A DNA stretch of 12,361 nucleotides from an uncultured Clostridia bacterium (lineage in GTDB: Bacteria; Bacillota; Clostridia; Christensenellales; Aristaeellaceae), in contig CAMOUF010000206.1 of assembly GCA_946626395.1 (NCBI GenBank), forward strand, positions 1 to 12,361, read 5' to 3'. Position numbers and translations under genes: made by a program. Shown piece by piece: positions 1 to 5,675 of this stretch. Within the stretch, counting starts at the first letter, position 1; each line of letters starts with the position of its first letter. Below the pieces are notes generated by a model. The model saw only the letters and a list, made by a program, of their open reading frames with translations. It did no database searches and had not been told where the DNA came from.

Positions 1-1
1 C

Positions 2-1153
2 ATCCAGCGGGCGGATTTCCTGCGTTCCCAGCGCAACAAAAACAGCAAGCAGATCGGCGCGCTGATGGGTCAGGGCAAAAAGGACGAGGCGGAGCAGGCC
101 AAGCAGCAGGTCAAAGACATGCAGGACGAAATGGCCGCCCTGGAAGCCAAGGAAACGGAATACGCCGAGGAAATCAAAAAGCGCATGATGGTAATTCCCA
201 ACATCATCGACGCCTCCGTGCCCATCGGCAAGGACGGAAGCCAGAACGTGGAAAACGGGCGCTTTGGCGAGCCTGTGGTGCCCGAATGGGAAATCCCCTA
301 CCATGTGGACATCATGGAGCGGCTCAACGGCATCGATCTGGACTCCGCCCGCCGCACCTCTGGCAACGGCTTCTATTATTTGAAGGGCAATATCGCCCGG
401 CTTCACAGCGCCATCCTGTCCTACGCCCGGGATTTCATGATCGACCGGGGCTTTACTTACTATGTGCCCCCCTTCATGATCCGCAGTGCGGTGGTGAACG
501 GCGTCATGAGCTTTACCGAAATGGAAAACATGATGTACAAAATCGAGGGTGAGGATCTGTACCTGATCGGCACCAGCGAGCACAGCATGATCGGCAAGTT
601 CATCGACCAGATTTTGGATGAAAGCGAGCTGCCCCAGACCCTGACCTCCTACTCCCCCTGCTTCCGCAAGGAAGTGGGCGCCCACGGCATCGAGGAGCGG
701 GGCGTGTACCGCATCCATCAGTTTGAAAAGCAGGAAATGATCGTGGTGTGCAAGCCCGAGGAAAGCATGGATTGGTACAACAAGCTGTGGCAGAACACCG
801 TGGATTTCTTCCGCAGCATGGATATTCCGGTGCGCACTTTGGAATGCTGCTCCGGCGATCTGGCCGACCTGAAGGTGAAATCCTGCGACGTGGAAGCCTG
901 GAGCCCCCGGCAGCAGAAATACTTTGAAGTGGGCAGCTGCTCCAACCTGGGCGACGCCCAGGCCCGCCGCCTGCAAATCCGCGTCAAGGGTGAGGACGGC
1001 AAGAAATACCTGCCCCACACCCTGAACAACACGGTGGTGGCCCCGCCCCGGATGCTGATTGCCTTCCTGGAAAACAACCTGCGTGAGGACGGCAGCATCG
1101 CCATTCCCGAACCCCTGCGCATGTACATGGGCGGAAAGACCGAAATCCGCTGA
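2..1153 (+). CDS. serS: Seryl-tRNA synthetase, 5'-truncated by the window edge
   Basis: Charges tRNA-Ser with serine in the cytosol (class II aminoacyl-tRNA synthetase). The frame is open from base 2, so the true start lies upstream; 383 codons are visible of a usual ~420-430. The first ~60 visible residues are the end of the N-terminal tRNA-binding helical arm (RSQRNKNSKQIG, then a charged coiled coil). The catalytic core shows the serine-site TSE (572-580), motif 2 as FRKEVG (from 662) followed by RIHQFEKQEM, and motif 3 as HTLNNT..APPRML (from 1016) before a GSIAIPEPLR tail. These motifs resemble the archaeal form of the bacterial-type enzyme (YKxExEDLYLI, SPCFRKE) more than the E. coli/B. 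subtilis form, which has TAE and HTLNGSGLAVGR. The family call is secure; the subtype rests on comparison from memory. Confidence 0.95.
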   Translation: MQRADFLRSQRNKNSKQIGALMGQGKKDEAEQAKQQVKDMQDEMAALEAKETEYAEEIKKRMMVIPNIIDASVPIGKDGSQNVENGRFGEPVVPEWEIPYHVDIMERLNGIDLDSARRTSGNGFYYLKGNIARLHSAILSYARDFMIDRGFTYYVPPFMIRSAVVNGVMSFTEMENMMYKIEGEDLYLIGTSEHSMIGKFIDQILDESELPQTLTSYSPCFRKEVGAHGIEERGVYRIHQFEKQEMIVVCKPEESMDWYNKLWQNTVDFFRSMDIPVRTLECCSGDLADLKVKSCDVEAWSPRQQKYFEVGSCSNLGDAQARRLQIRVKGEDGKKYLPHTLNNTVVAPPRMLIAFLENNLREDGSIAIPEPLRMYMGGKTEIR

Positions 1154-1165
1154 TTCTTTTCTGTG

Positions 1166-1200
1166 GGAACCCGCTTTGCAAAAGGAGCGGGTTCCTTTTT
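1166..1200 (+). terminator. Intrinsic terminator of serS
   Basis: A perfect 10-bp stem (GGAACCCGCT with AGCGGGTTCC) encloses a 10-nt loop and is followed at once by five T. It starts 12 bases after the serS stop codon and lies before the next promoter, so serS should be transcriptionally separate from the following gene. Confidence 0.9.
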
Positions 1201-1219
1201 CGTATCGCCATGAATGGGC

Positions 1220-1249
1220 TTGACAAAGCAGGGAATGAAAGCATATACT
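1220..1249 (+). promoter_or_regulatory. Sigma-A-type promoter P1 of the ImmA/IrrE-like gene
   Basis: TTGACA (1220-1225), an 18-bp spacer and TATACT (1244-1249). Predicted transcription start is near 1256, giving a ~46-nt leader that contains the full ribosome site, so of the two tandem promoters this is the more useful for translation. Confidence 0.7.
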
Positions 1250-1254
1250 GTTTT

Positions 1255-1284
1255 TTGACAGATAAAGTCATATATTGTTATACT
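1255..1284 (+). promoter_or_regulatory. Second tandem promoter P2 with the same boxes and spacing
   Basis: TTGACA (1255-1260), 18 bp, TATACT (1279-1284): the same hexamers and spacer as P1, shifted by exactly 35 bp. Its predicted start (~1291) falls inside the ribosome site at 1287-1294, so a transcript from it would have a damaged Shine-Dalgarno sequence. It may be a weak or regulatory promoter, or a duplication remnant. Confidence 0.5.
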
Positions 1285-1301
1285 GCAAAGGAGGCGGCGG
1301 C

Positions 1302-2222
1302 ATGACCACGTACCGTGATTATCAATTGGCGCGGGACACGGCGTGGCAGGCCCTGCTGCAATTGCCGGAAAAACGCCTGCCTGTGGACGTGGACGCCCTG
1401 GCCCGGGCGATGGGCGCGGAAGTGCTGCCCTTTCCCAAACCGGAGGAAAAGCGGCTGTTTGCCTTGGTGGAACGGGCAAAAGGCGGCCCCTGCGTTTCCC
1501 TGCGCATCCGGCGGCAATGGAACATTTTCATGGATGAAAAGCATAGAACGGCCTCCGCCCGCAGGTTTGCCGTGGCCCGGGAAGTGGGGCGCATCCTGCT
1601 TTCCCAGGAAACCGTCAGCCTGGCTCCCGGCGTCCGCTGCTTTGCCTGCCGGGAATGCCCCGGGGATCTCATGGACGATCCGCAGGAAATGGACGACTAC
1701 ATGGCGGACATGTTCGCCGTGCGGCTGCTGGCCCCCGCCTGCCTGCTGCATGAATTGCATATCGACGCTTCCGGAAGGATCACGGAGCTGTGCGGACTGC
1801 CGCCCCACGCCGCCGCGGTGCGGGCGGAGCGGATGGAATTGCTCAATGAGCGGGACGTTTATTACACCCACATGCTGGAGGTCCGGGTCCGGGACGCTTT
1901 CCGGCCCTGGCTGCTGGAGCAGAAGGGCCTCTCCCCCGCGCCGCCTCAGGCCGCCGTGCGGCTCAAATATGCCTCCGAATCCACGGAGCGCATGGAAATT
2001 CACGGTTCTCTCCCTGATCTTCCTCCTTGGGAAGAGAACGCGGAAAGGCCTGGCCGCTCCTTCCTGGAAGCTCCGCCGATCCGGAAAATCAAGCCGCCAA
2101 AGCCCAATTTAAAAACCGCCGCGGTTCGCTTCCTGCGGCGGAACAAGAAAAAACTGCTGATTGCCCTGGCGCTGCTGATTGCCTGGGCGGTGCTGTACTG
2201 GGCCGGAGGCAGCAGGCAATAG
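1302..2222 (+). CDS. Membrane-anchored ImmA/IrrE-like (DUF955-type) protein with degenerate zinc site
   Basis: 306 residues. The ATG at 1302 is chosen because AAAGGAGG (1287-1294) sits 7 nt before it; an in-frame TTG at 1275 lacks this. Residues ~25-185 follow the ImmA/IrrE metallopeptidase plan: an N-terminal helical part, a strand region (WNIFMDEKH), then RRFAVAREVGRILL where active members have RRFTLAHELGHxLL, and MADMFAVRLLAP where they have EANxFAxxLLMP. The HExxH motif therefore reads R93-E-V-G-R97, and the downstream Glu ligand is Met134, so zinc proteolysis is not expected. A CxxCxxC cluster (C113, C116, C119) lies between these helices. A Pro-rich linker and basic patch (RFLRRNKKK) precede one membrane helix (~284-302), giving a cytoplasmic domain tethered by its C terminus. 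The last two codons, CAA-TAG, belong to the 7-bp repeat array. No helix-turn-helix partner is adjacent. Function unknown; possibly a sensor or scaffold (inference). Confidence 0.75.
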   Translation: MTTYRDYQLARDTAWQALLQLPEKRLPVDVDALARAMGAEVLPFPKPEEKRLFALVERAKGGPCVSLRIRRQWNIFMDEKHRTASARRFAVAREVGRILLSQETVSLAPGVRCFACRECPGDLMDDPQEMDDYMADMFAVRLLAPACLLHELHIDASGRITELCGLPPHAAAVRAERMELLNERDVYYTHMLEVRVRDAFRPWLLEQKGLSPAPPQAAVRLKYASESTERMEIHGSLPDLPPWEENAERPGRSFLEAPPIRKIKPPKPNLKTAAVRFLRRNKKKLLIALALLIAWAVLYWAGGSRQ

Positions 2223-2264
2223 GCAATAGGCAATAGGCAATAGGCAATAGGCAATAGGCAATAG
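2214..2264 (+). repeat. Perfect heptad tandem array, (AGGCAAT)x7
   Basis: Seven exact copies of the 7-mer AGGCAAT (2214-2262) plus a partial AG. The first copy and its junction encode the last Gln codon and the TAG stop of the preceding gene. The array reads without stops on the minus strand and so creates spurious reading frames of the AYCLLPI type. Perfect identity implies recent expansion or active maintenance. Degenerate copies of the same unit recur at 4289-4330 and, inverted, at 4453-4495. Confidence 0.97.
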
Positions 2265-2345
2265 AAGATATTGTACGCGCTTGGAACGGAAAGTCAAGTG
2301 ATCATTTCAATCTATTGCGCGTTTCATCATTGCCCGCGCTGATTC
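2257..2345. repeat. Nested inverted repeats between convergent genes
   Basis: The end of the heptad array (GGCAAT, 2257-2262) can pair with ATTGCC (2329-2334), and inside it ACGCGC (2275-2280) pairs with GCGCGT (2317-2322). The region lies between the rightward ImmA-like gene and the leftward Sir2/small-gene unit, where a bidirectional terminator would be expected. No strong T tract is visible, so a terminator role is inference. The same layout (heptad arm, unique nested stem, inverted heptad) is seen much more clearly at 4286-4498. Confidence 0.45.
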
Positions 2346-2346
2346 C

Positions 2347-2490
2347 CTATACGTTTTCCTTCTCCTGTGCCCAGCATTCGTTCACCGCCGAGCCGTCCCG
2401 GTAGGTCTTTTCGTATTCGTCCTGGGGATTGTCCTGGGGGATTTGATCGCCCCAGTCCTGTTCCCGTTTTTCCCGGTTCATTTCGCTCAT
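2347..2490 (-). CDS. Small hydrophilic protein, 47 residues, downstream of sir2
   Basis: ATG at 2490-2488, TAG at 2349-2347. A good ribosome site, AAAGGAG (complement of 2499-2505), lies 8 nt before the ATG, and the frame starts 18 bp after the sir2 stop codon, so the two are probably co-transcribed and the small gene is likely real. The product begins MSEMNREKREQDWGDQIPQD and is strongly charged, rich in Glu, Asp, Gln and Asn, with one Cys (position 39) and two Trp; there is no signal peptide or membrane segment. I recognise no family. It could be a small partner of the deacylase or an unrelated cytosolic protein; the sequence does not decide. Confidence 0.65.
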   Translation of the reverse strand: MSEMNREKREQDWGDQIPQDNPQDEYEKTYRDGSAVNECWAQEKENV

Positions 2491-2508
2491 GGTTTTTTCT
2501 CCTTTCGG

Positions 2509-3225
2509 TTATGATTCAGTTTTCATTTCTTCCGCGATGTTTCCCCGGATCACCAGATTGGCTTTTCTATCGGCGGGGGTGGGGGTGCGGTTGATCACCA
2601 CCAGGTTTTTGCCGCTGAAAGAATCCAGGAAAGAGGCGGCGGGCTCCACAGACAGGGAGGTGCCCGCCACGATGAGGGTGTCCGCCTGGGAGATTTCCCG
2701 GCGCGCGCCGATGCACACGTACTTGTCCGGCGCTTCCCCATAGAGCACCACAGAGGGCTTGATCACCCCGCCGCAGTGGGGGCACCGGGGAATGCCCTGC
2801 GCTTCCATGATCGTTTTTAAAGGAAAGAAGGCGTTGCAGTCCAGGCAGAAATTTTCATGGACAGTGCCATGGATTTCATACACCCGCTTATTCCCCGCCC
2901 GTTTATGCAGCCCGTCGATATTCTGGGTCACGATGCCCCGGAGTTTATCCTCCTGTTCCCAGCGGCAGAGGGTTTCATGGGCGGCGTTGGGGCAGGCGTC
3001 CGGGAACACCATGTGCTTCCGGTAAAAATCAAAGAACTGTTCCGGATGCAGATAGAAAAACGATTTGCTCAATATCATTTCCGGGGTCAGGCCGCCGTAT
3101 TCCCGGGCATACAGCCCGCCCGCGGACCTGAAATCCGGAATGCCGCTTTCGGTGGACACCCCCGCGCCGCCAAAGAACACAATGCGCCGGGACCGCTGCA
3201 CGATGCCCGCAAGCTCCGAATGCAT
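2509..3225 (-). CDS. NAD-dependent protein deacylase, Sir2 family
   Basis: 238 residues, close to the ~245 of the compact bacterial sirtuins. It removes acyl groups from lysine side chains using NAD+, producing nicotinamide and O-acyl-ADP-ribose. Visible: the NAD-binding GAGVSTESGIPDFRS (residues 20-34), TQNID (100-104), catalytic H119 in EIHG, the structural zinc site C127xxC130 and C148xxC151, GTSLSVEPA (188-196) and the VINRTP strand (210-215). The region FFYLHPEQFFDFYRK resembles the Thermotoga-type (class U) deacetylases rather than SIRT5-like desuccinylases. The ATG at 3225 is preceded by AAAGGAGG with a 7-nt gap; the in-frame TTG at 3246 is rejected. It is followed by the 47-residue gene and runs divergently from the nudC-like gene. 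Confidence 0.95.
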   Translation of the reverse strand: MHSELAGIVQRSRRIVFFGGAGVSTESGIPDFRSAGGLYAREYGGLTPEMILSKSFFYLHPEQFFDFYRKHMVFPDACPNAAHETLCRWEQEDKLRGIVTQNIDGLHKRAGNKRVYEIHGTVHENFCLDCNAFFPLKTIMEAQGIPRCPHCGGVIKPSVVLYGEAPDKYVCIGARREISQADTLIVAGTSLSVEPAASFLDSFSGKNLVVINRTPTPADRKANLVIRGNIAEEMKTES

Positions 3226-3293
3226 AAGCGCGCCTCCTTTCACCAAGAAGCCTGTGCCGCGGAATCAAAAAGACCACAGCTTAAACCTTTCAT

Positions 3294-3302
3294 ATTATAT
3301 CA
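3294..3302 (-). promoter_or_regulatory. Extended -10 promoter candidate for sir2
   Basis: On the minus strand the sequence reads TGATATAAT, a perfect extended -10 (TGn-TATAAT), about 69 bp before the sir2 start codon. No good TTGACA is found 16-18 bp further upstream, where the DNA is GC-rich, as is usual for extended -10 promoters. Confidence 0.5.
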
Positions 3303-3321
3303 TACCTTTTCCCTTTCCGCG

Positions 3322-3350
3322 CCGCCGCCACGAAAAAAACCTTGCGGCGG
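3322..3350. repeat. GC-rich hairpin in the sir2/nudC divergent region
   Basis: CCGCCGC (3322-3328) is inverted-complementary to GCGGCGG (3344-3350) around a 15-nt A-rich centre. It lies just upstream of the sir2 extended -10 and ~50 bp before the nudC-like start codon. It could be a shared operator or a leader hairpin of the rightward gene; there is no T tract after it on the plus strand. Role uncertain. Confidence 0.45.
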
Positions 3351-3401
3351 AACAGAAGCCGGATGATCATCGTTTGACCATTTAATTTTAGGAGGCTTCC
3401 C

Positions 3402-4229
3402 ATGATTCAGGAGATCGGGCCCGCCCGGCTGGACAATCATTATGCGCCACTGGAGGCCGTGCCCCAGGATACAGCCCTTTTCTTCCGGGACGGGCAGGTG
3501 CTGGCCCGGTTTGACGAGAAAAACGATACCCTTGTCTTTCCCCGGCGGGAAGATTTTCCCGGGTCCGCCCAGGCGGAATATATGTTTTCCATCGGGAATG
3601 AGCGTTTCTTTTTACTCTTTGGCGCTGACTCTGTCCCGAAGGGTTTTTCTTACTTCACCATGTCCCAGGCCCGCTCCCTCAAACGCCGGGAAAACAGGAA
3701 CGTTTTTGCTGTCCATACGGGCTTTCACCTGTGGAAATGGTATGCCGCCAGCCGCTTCTGCGGAGCCTGCGGAGCTGAAACGTTGTTTGACCGCAAGGAG
3801 CGGGCCAAGCGCTGCCCCCAATGCGGAAACGTGATCTATCCCCGCATCAATCCGGCGGTGATCGTGGGCGTCAAAAACGGCGACCGTCTGCTTCTGACCC
3901 GCTACAAAACCGGCTACGCCCACAACGCCTTGGTGGCCGGGTTCACGGAAATCGGGGAGACCCTGGAGGAAACCGTAAAGCGGGAGGTCATGGAGGAAGT
4001 GGGGCTGCAAGTAAAAAACATCCAATATTATAAATCCCAGCCCTGGGGCGTGGCCTGCGATATCCTGATGGGCTTTTACTGCGACGTGGACGGCAGCGAC
4101 CAAATCCGCCGGGACGACAGCGAGCTCAAATCCGCCGAGTGGGTCCAGAGGGAGGAGATCGTCCTCCAACCCACCGACGACAGCCTGACCAACGAAATGA
4201 TGAAAATGTTCAAGGAAGGGAAACAGTAA
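3402..4229 (+). CDS. nudC: NudC-type Nudix hydrolase (NAD+/NADH diphosphatase, possible RNA deNADding enzyme)
   Basis: 275 residues, with the three-part NudC plan: N-terminal domain (~1-115), zinc ribbon with C120xxC123 and C138xxC141, and a Nudix domain. The Nudix box is complete from G180 (GFTEIGE...REVMEEVGL, to L202), giving the metal-binding Glu residues. Right after it comes SQPW (212-215), the start of the NudC signature; E. coli continues PFPxS, whereas here it is GVACD, so the adenine-side specificity loop differs. Family members split NAD(H) to NMN(H) and AMP and can remove NAD caps from RNA; which reaction dominates here is not shown. AGGAGG (3390-3395) sits 6 nt before the ATG. 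It is divergent from sir2, another NAD+ user. No clear terminator follows, only the repeat-rich 4230-4500 stretch. Confidence 0.9.
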   Translation: MIQEIGPARLDNHYAPLEAVPQDTALFFRDGQVLARFDEKNDTLVFPRREDFPGSAQAEYMFSIGNERFFLLFGADSVPKGFSYFTMSQARSLKRRENRNVFAVHTGFHLWKWYAASRFCGACGAETLFDRKERAKRCPQCGNVIYPRINPAVIVGVKNGDRLLLTRYKTGYAHNALVAGFTEIGETLEETVKREVMEEVGLQVKNIQYYKSQPWGVACDILMGFYCDVDGSDQIRRDDSELKSAEWVQREEIVLQPTDDSLTNEMMKMFKEGKQ

Positions 4230-4288
4230 AGGGCGATGAAGGCGGGACGGCGCTCGTCATTGTTTAAGCATAATCCCTTTAAATCATC

Positions 4289-4330
4289 AGGCAATAGGCA
4301 TTAGGCAATAGGTATTAGGCAGTAGGCAAC
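4289..4330 (+). repeat. Degenerate AGGCAAT heptad array, left arm
   Basis: Six adjacent heptads: AGGCAAT, AGGCATT, AGGCAAT, AGGTATT, AGGCAGT, AGGCAAC. The 7-bp frame is kept exactly although the copies differ by point changes. It is a diverged version of the perfect array at 2214-2262. Confidence 0.95.
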
Positions 4331-4345
4331 ACGAGGAGAACGAGC

Positions 4346-4373
4346 GTTCAGTTTGCAGCGTTCAGAGTACAGT
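4346..4373 (+). repeat. GTTCAGT-type heptad array inside the element
   Basis: Four adjacent heptads of a different sequence family: GTTCAGT, TTGCAGC, GTTCAGA, GTACAGT. The period is again 7. CTGCAAAC at 4400-4407 is an inverted partner of its second unit. Confidence 0.75.
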
Positions 4374-4452
4374 TGATATACGGTGCGCTAAGAAATAGAC
4401 TGCAAACGATTTGGTCCTTTCAACCAACGCCGTCATCCTAAACGCTCGTTCC

Positions 4453-4502
4453 ATTGCCTATTCCCTATTGCCTTTTTACTTATTCCCTATTGCCTGATTC
4501 CT
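4453..4502 (-). repeat. Inverted AGGCAAT-type heptads, right arm
   Basis: On the plus strand: ATTGCCT, ATTCCCT, ATTGCCT, an 8-nt slip (TTTTACTT), ATTCCCT, ATTGCCT, GATTCCT. These are the reverse complement of the left-arm unit with some G-to-C variants, with one 1-bp slip in phase at 4474-4481. Confidence 0.9.
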
Positions 4503-4547
4503 TCAACTGTTCTTTACGAAAAAATAAAAAATCAATCATTTTCCCTA

Positions 4548-4576
4548 TTGACAATCTTGATGCCTTAGTGTACTAT
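4548..4576 (+). promoter_or_regulatory. Promoter of the GntR-ABC operon
   Basis: TTGACA (4548-4553), a 17-bp spacer and TACTAT (4571-4576). Predicted transcription start is near 4583, leaving a leader of about 34 nt with a strong ribosome site. The -10 box lies inside the palindromic operator. Confidence 0.8.
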
Positions 4577-4592
4577 GTATATAGTTCGCTAA
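4565..4592. promoter_or_regulatory. 28-bp palindromic operator, probable autoregulatory site of the GntR protein
   Basis: Left half TTAGTGTACTAT (4565-4576) and right half ATAGTTCGCTAA (4581-4592) are inverted repeats matching at 10 of 12 positions around a 4-bp centre (GTAT). It covers the -10 box and the predicted start point, so a bound dimer would block RNA polymerase. YtrA-type GntR repressors generally bind such sites before their own operon; that this site is bound by the adjacent protein is inference. Confidence 0.75.
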
Positions 4593-4616
4593 TGCATTAT
4601 GCAAGGAGGAGAGCCT

Positions 4617-4973
4617 ATGCAGTTCGATCCCATGACGCCCATCTGGCTGCAAGTGAAAAGGGCGCTGGAAACGGACATCGTATCCGGCCTGCGGCCCCCC
4701 GGGGAAAAGCTGCCGGGCGGGCGGGATCTGGCCCTGCAATATTCCATCAACCCCAACACCGCGGCGCGGGTCTATCAGGAACTGGAAAAGGACGGCCTGT
4801 GCGAAACCCGGCGGGGCATGGGCACCTATGTAACGGGCAGCATGGAAAGAATCGCCGCCCTGCGCAGAGAAATGGCGGAAAAGGCCATCCAAGAGTTTTT
4901 AAGCAAAATGAGCGTTCTGGGCGTTTCCCGGCAGGAAGCCGCCCGGATGATCCTGAAGGAGGAAGAAAGATGA
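4617..4973 (+). CDS. GntR-family (YtrA-type) transcriptional repressor
   Basis: 118 residues, typical of the short YtrA subfamily, which has a winged helix-turn-helix and only a short helical dimerisation tail in place of a large effector domain. It opens with the usual MTPIWLQVKRALETDI helix; the DNA-binding part is ~29-73 (PGEKLPGGRDLA, INPNTAARVYQELEKDGL, and the wing ending RRGMGTYV). Residues 75-118 are the charged helical tail. Most relatives read LPSVRELA where this one has LPGGRDLA. The ATG at 4617 is chosen for AAGGAGG (4603-4609) with a 7-nt gap. It sits 25 bp behind the palindrome at 4565-4592 and its stop overlaps the ATPase start (ATGA, 4970-4973), so it should be co-translated with, and repress, the transporter. 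Relatives often respond to cell-wall antibiotics; the signal here is unknown. Confidence 0.92.
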   Translation: MQFDPMTPIWLQVKRALETDIVSGLRPPGEKLPGGRDLALQYSINPNTAARVYQELEKDGLCETRRGMGTYVTGSMERIAALRREMAEKAIQEFLSKMSVLGVSRQEAARMILKEEER

Positions 4974-5671
4974 TCCTGGAAAGCAAAGAAGTCACCAAGC
5001 TGTTTGGCAGCAAGCGGGCGGTGGACGGCATCAGCCTGCAATTGGAAAAGGGCCATGTCTACGCCCTGCTGGGCCCCAACGGCAGCGGCAAAACCACCTG
5101 GATGAAAATGGCGGCGGGGCTGATCAAGCCCACCAGCGGAACGGTTGCCTTTGAAGGCGCGCCGGTGAGCATCGAAAGCCGGAAGCACGTGGCCTATATG
5201 TCCACCGAGCCTTACTTCTACGCCTGGATGACGGTAAAGGACGTGGGCAAATATTATCAGGATTTCTTTGAGGATTTTTCCTATGAGCGGTATCAAAAAT
5301 TGCTCCAAAAAACGGAGCTGACGGAGGACCTGAAAACCCGTGCCCTGTCCTCCGGCATGATGGCGAAGCTGAAAATCGCCGTGACGCTGGCCCGGGACGC
5401 CCGGGTGTATATGCTGGACGAGCCCTTCAACGGCATCGACCTGCTGGCCCGGGACGATATCCGCGCCTGCATCCTGGAATACGCCACGGAAGAAAAGCTG
5501 CTGCTGCTTTCCAGCCATCTGGTGGAGGAAATGGAGGCCATCGCCGACCGGGCCGTGTTCATCAAGGAAGGCCGGCTGGTGGAAAATGTGGATCTGGACG
5601 ACATGCGTTCCCAGCGGGGCGAGTCCATGGCGGACCGCTACCGGGAAATTTACGGACATACGGAGGGCTGA
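4970..5671 (+). CDS. ABC transporter ATP-binding protein (YtrB-like)
   Basis: 233 residues, a single compact nucleotide-binding domain that powers the permease encoded next. Walker A GPNGSGKTT (35-43), signature LSSGM (126-130, a variant of LSGGQ), Walker B VYMLDEP (146-152), D-loop region FNGID and H-loop H183 are all present, so ATP hydrolysis is expected. At the Q-loop the usual Gln is replaced (AYMSTEPYFY, ~75-84), a change also seen in my recollection of YtrB-like and other ABC-2 ATPases. The start is the ATG in ATGA overlapping the repressor stop, with AAGGAGG at 4956-4962; the same frame stays open far upstream into the repeats, but that part is antisense-like noise overlapping the repressor gene. 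The permease starts 4 bp after its stop codon. Confidence 0.93.
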   Translation: MILESKEVTKLFGSKRAVDGISLQLEKGHVYALLGPNGSGKTTWMKMAAGLIKPTSGTVAFEGAPVSIESRKHVAYMSTEPYFYAWMTVKDVGKYYQDFFEDFSYERYQKLLQKTELTEDLKTRALSSGMMAKLKIAVTLARDARVYMLDEPFNGIDLLARDDIRACILEYATEEKLLLLSSHLVEEMEAIADRAVFIKEGRLVENVDLDDMRSQRGESMADRYREIYGHTEG

Positions 5672-5675
5672 AGCC

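Larger units (their letters stand above)
4286..4498. repeat. ~213-bp nested inverted-repeat element built from heptads
   Basis: Three co-axial inverted repeats are nested: a perfect 13-bp outer pair (ATCAGGCAATAGG, 4286-4298, with 4486-4498), a perfect 11-bp middle pair (GAACGAGCGTT, 4338-4348, with 4441-4451) and a perfect 8-bp inner pair (GTTTGCAG, 4351-4358, with 4400-4407). A separate 5-bp hairpin (TTGGT/ACCAA) lies at 4411-4427. Both arms are degenerate 7-bp tandem arrays (listed separately). No open frame of note is inside and I see no target-site duplication at the edges. It could fold as RNA from either strand. It may be a terminator-like structure, a non-coding RNA or a small non-autonomous mobile element; the sequence does not decide. 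Confidence 0.8.

Noticed and set aside
2214..2262. A CRISPR array
   Set aside because: The repeat is 7 bp with no spacers, and no cas gene is in the window.
2000..2297. Minus-strand frames across the AGGCAAT array reading AYCLLPI repeats
   Set aside because: They are produced by the tandem array plus the antisense of the ImmA-like gene; they have no ribosome site and no plausible protein character.
3374..3379. TTGACC as a -35 box for the nudC-like gene
   Set aside because: A -10 box 17 bp downstream would fall on the ribosome site and start codon, so it cannot drive that gene.
4227..4283. TAAAGGG/CCCTTTA inverted repeat after nudC as its terminator
   Set aside because: The 7-bp arms enclose more than 40 bases and no T tract follows; too weak to call.
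4454..4969. A long in-frame N-terminal extension of the ABC ATPase
   Set aside because: It begins in the repeats and runs out of frame through the GntR gene; the ATPase homology and ribosome site both start at 4970.
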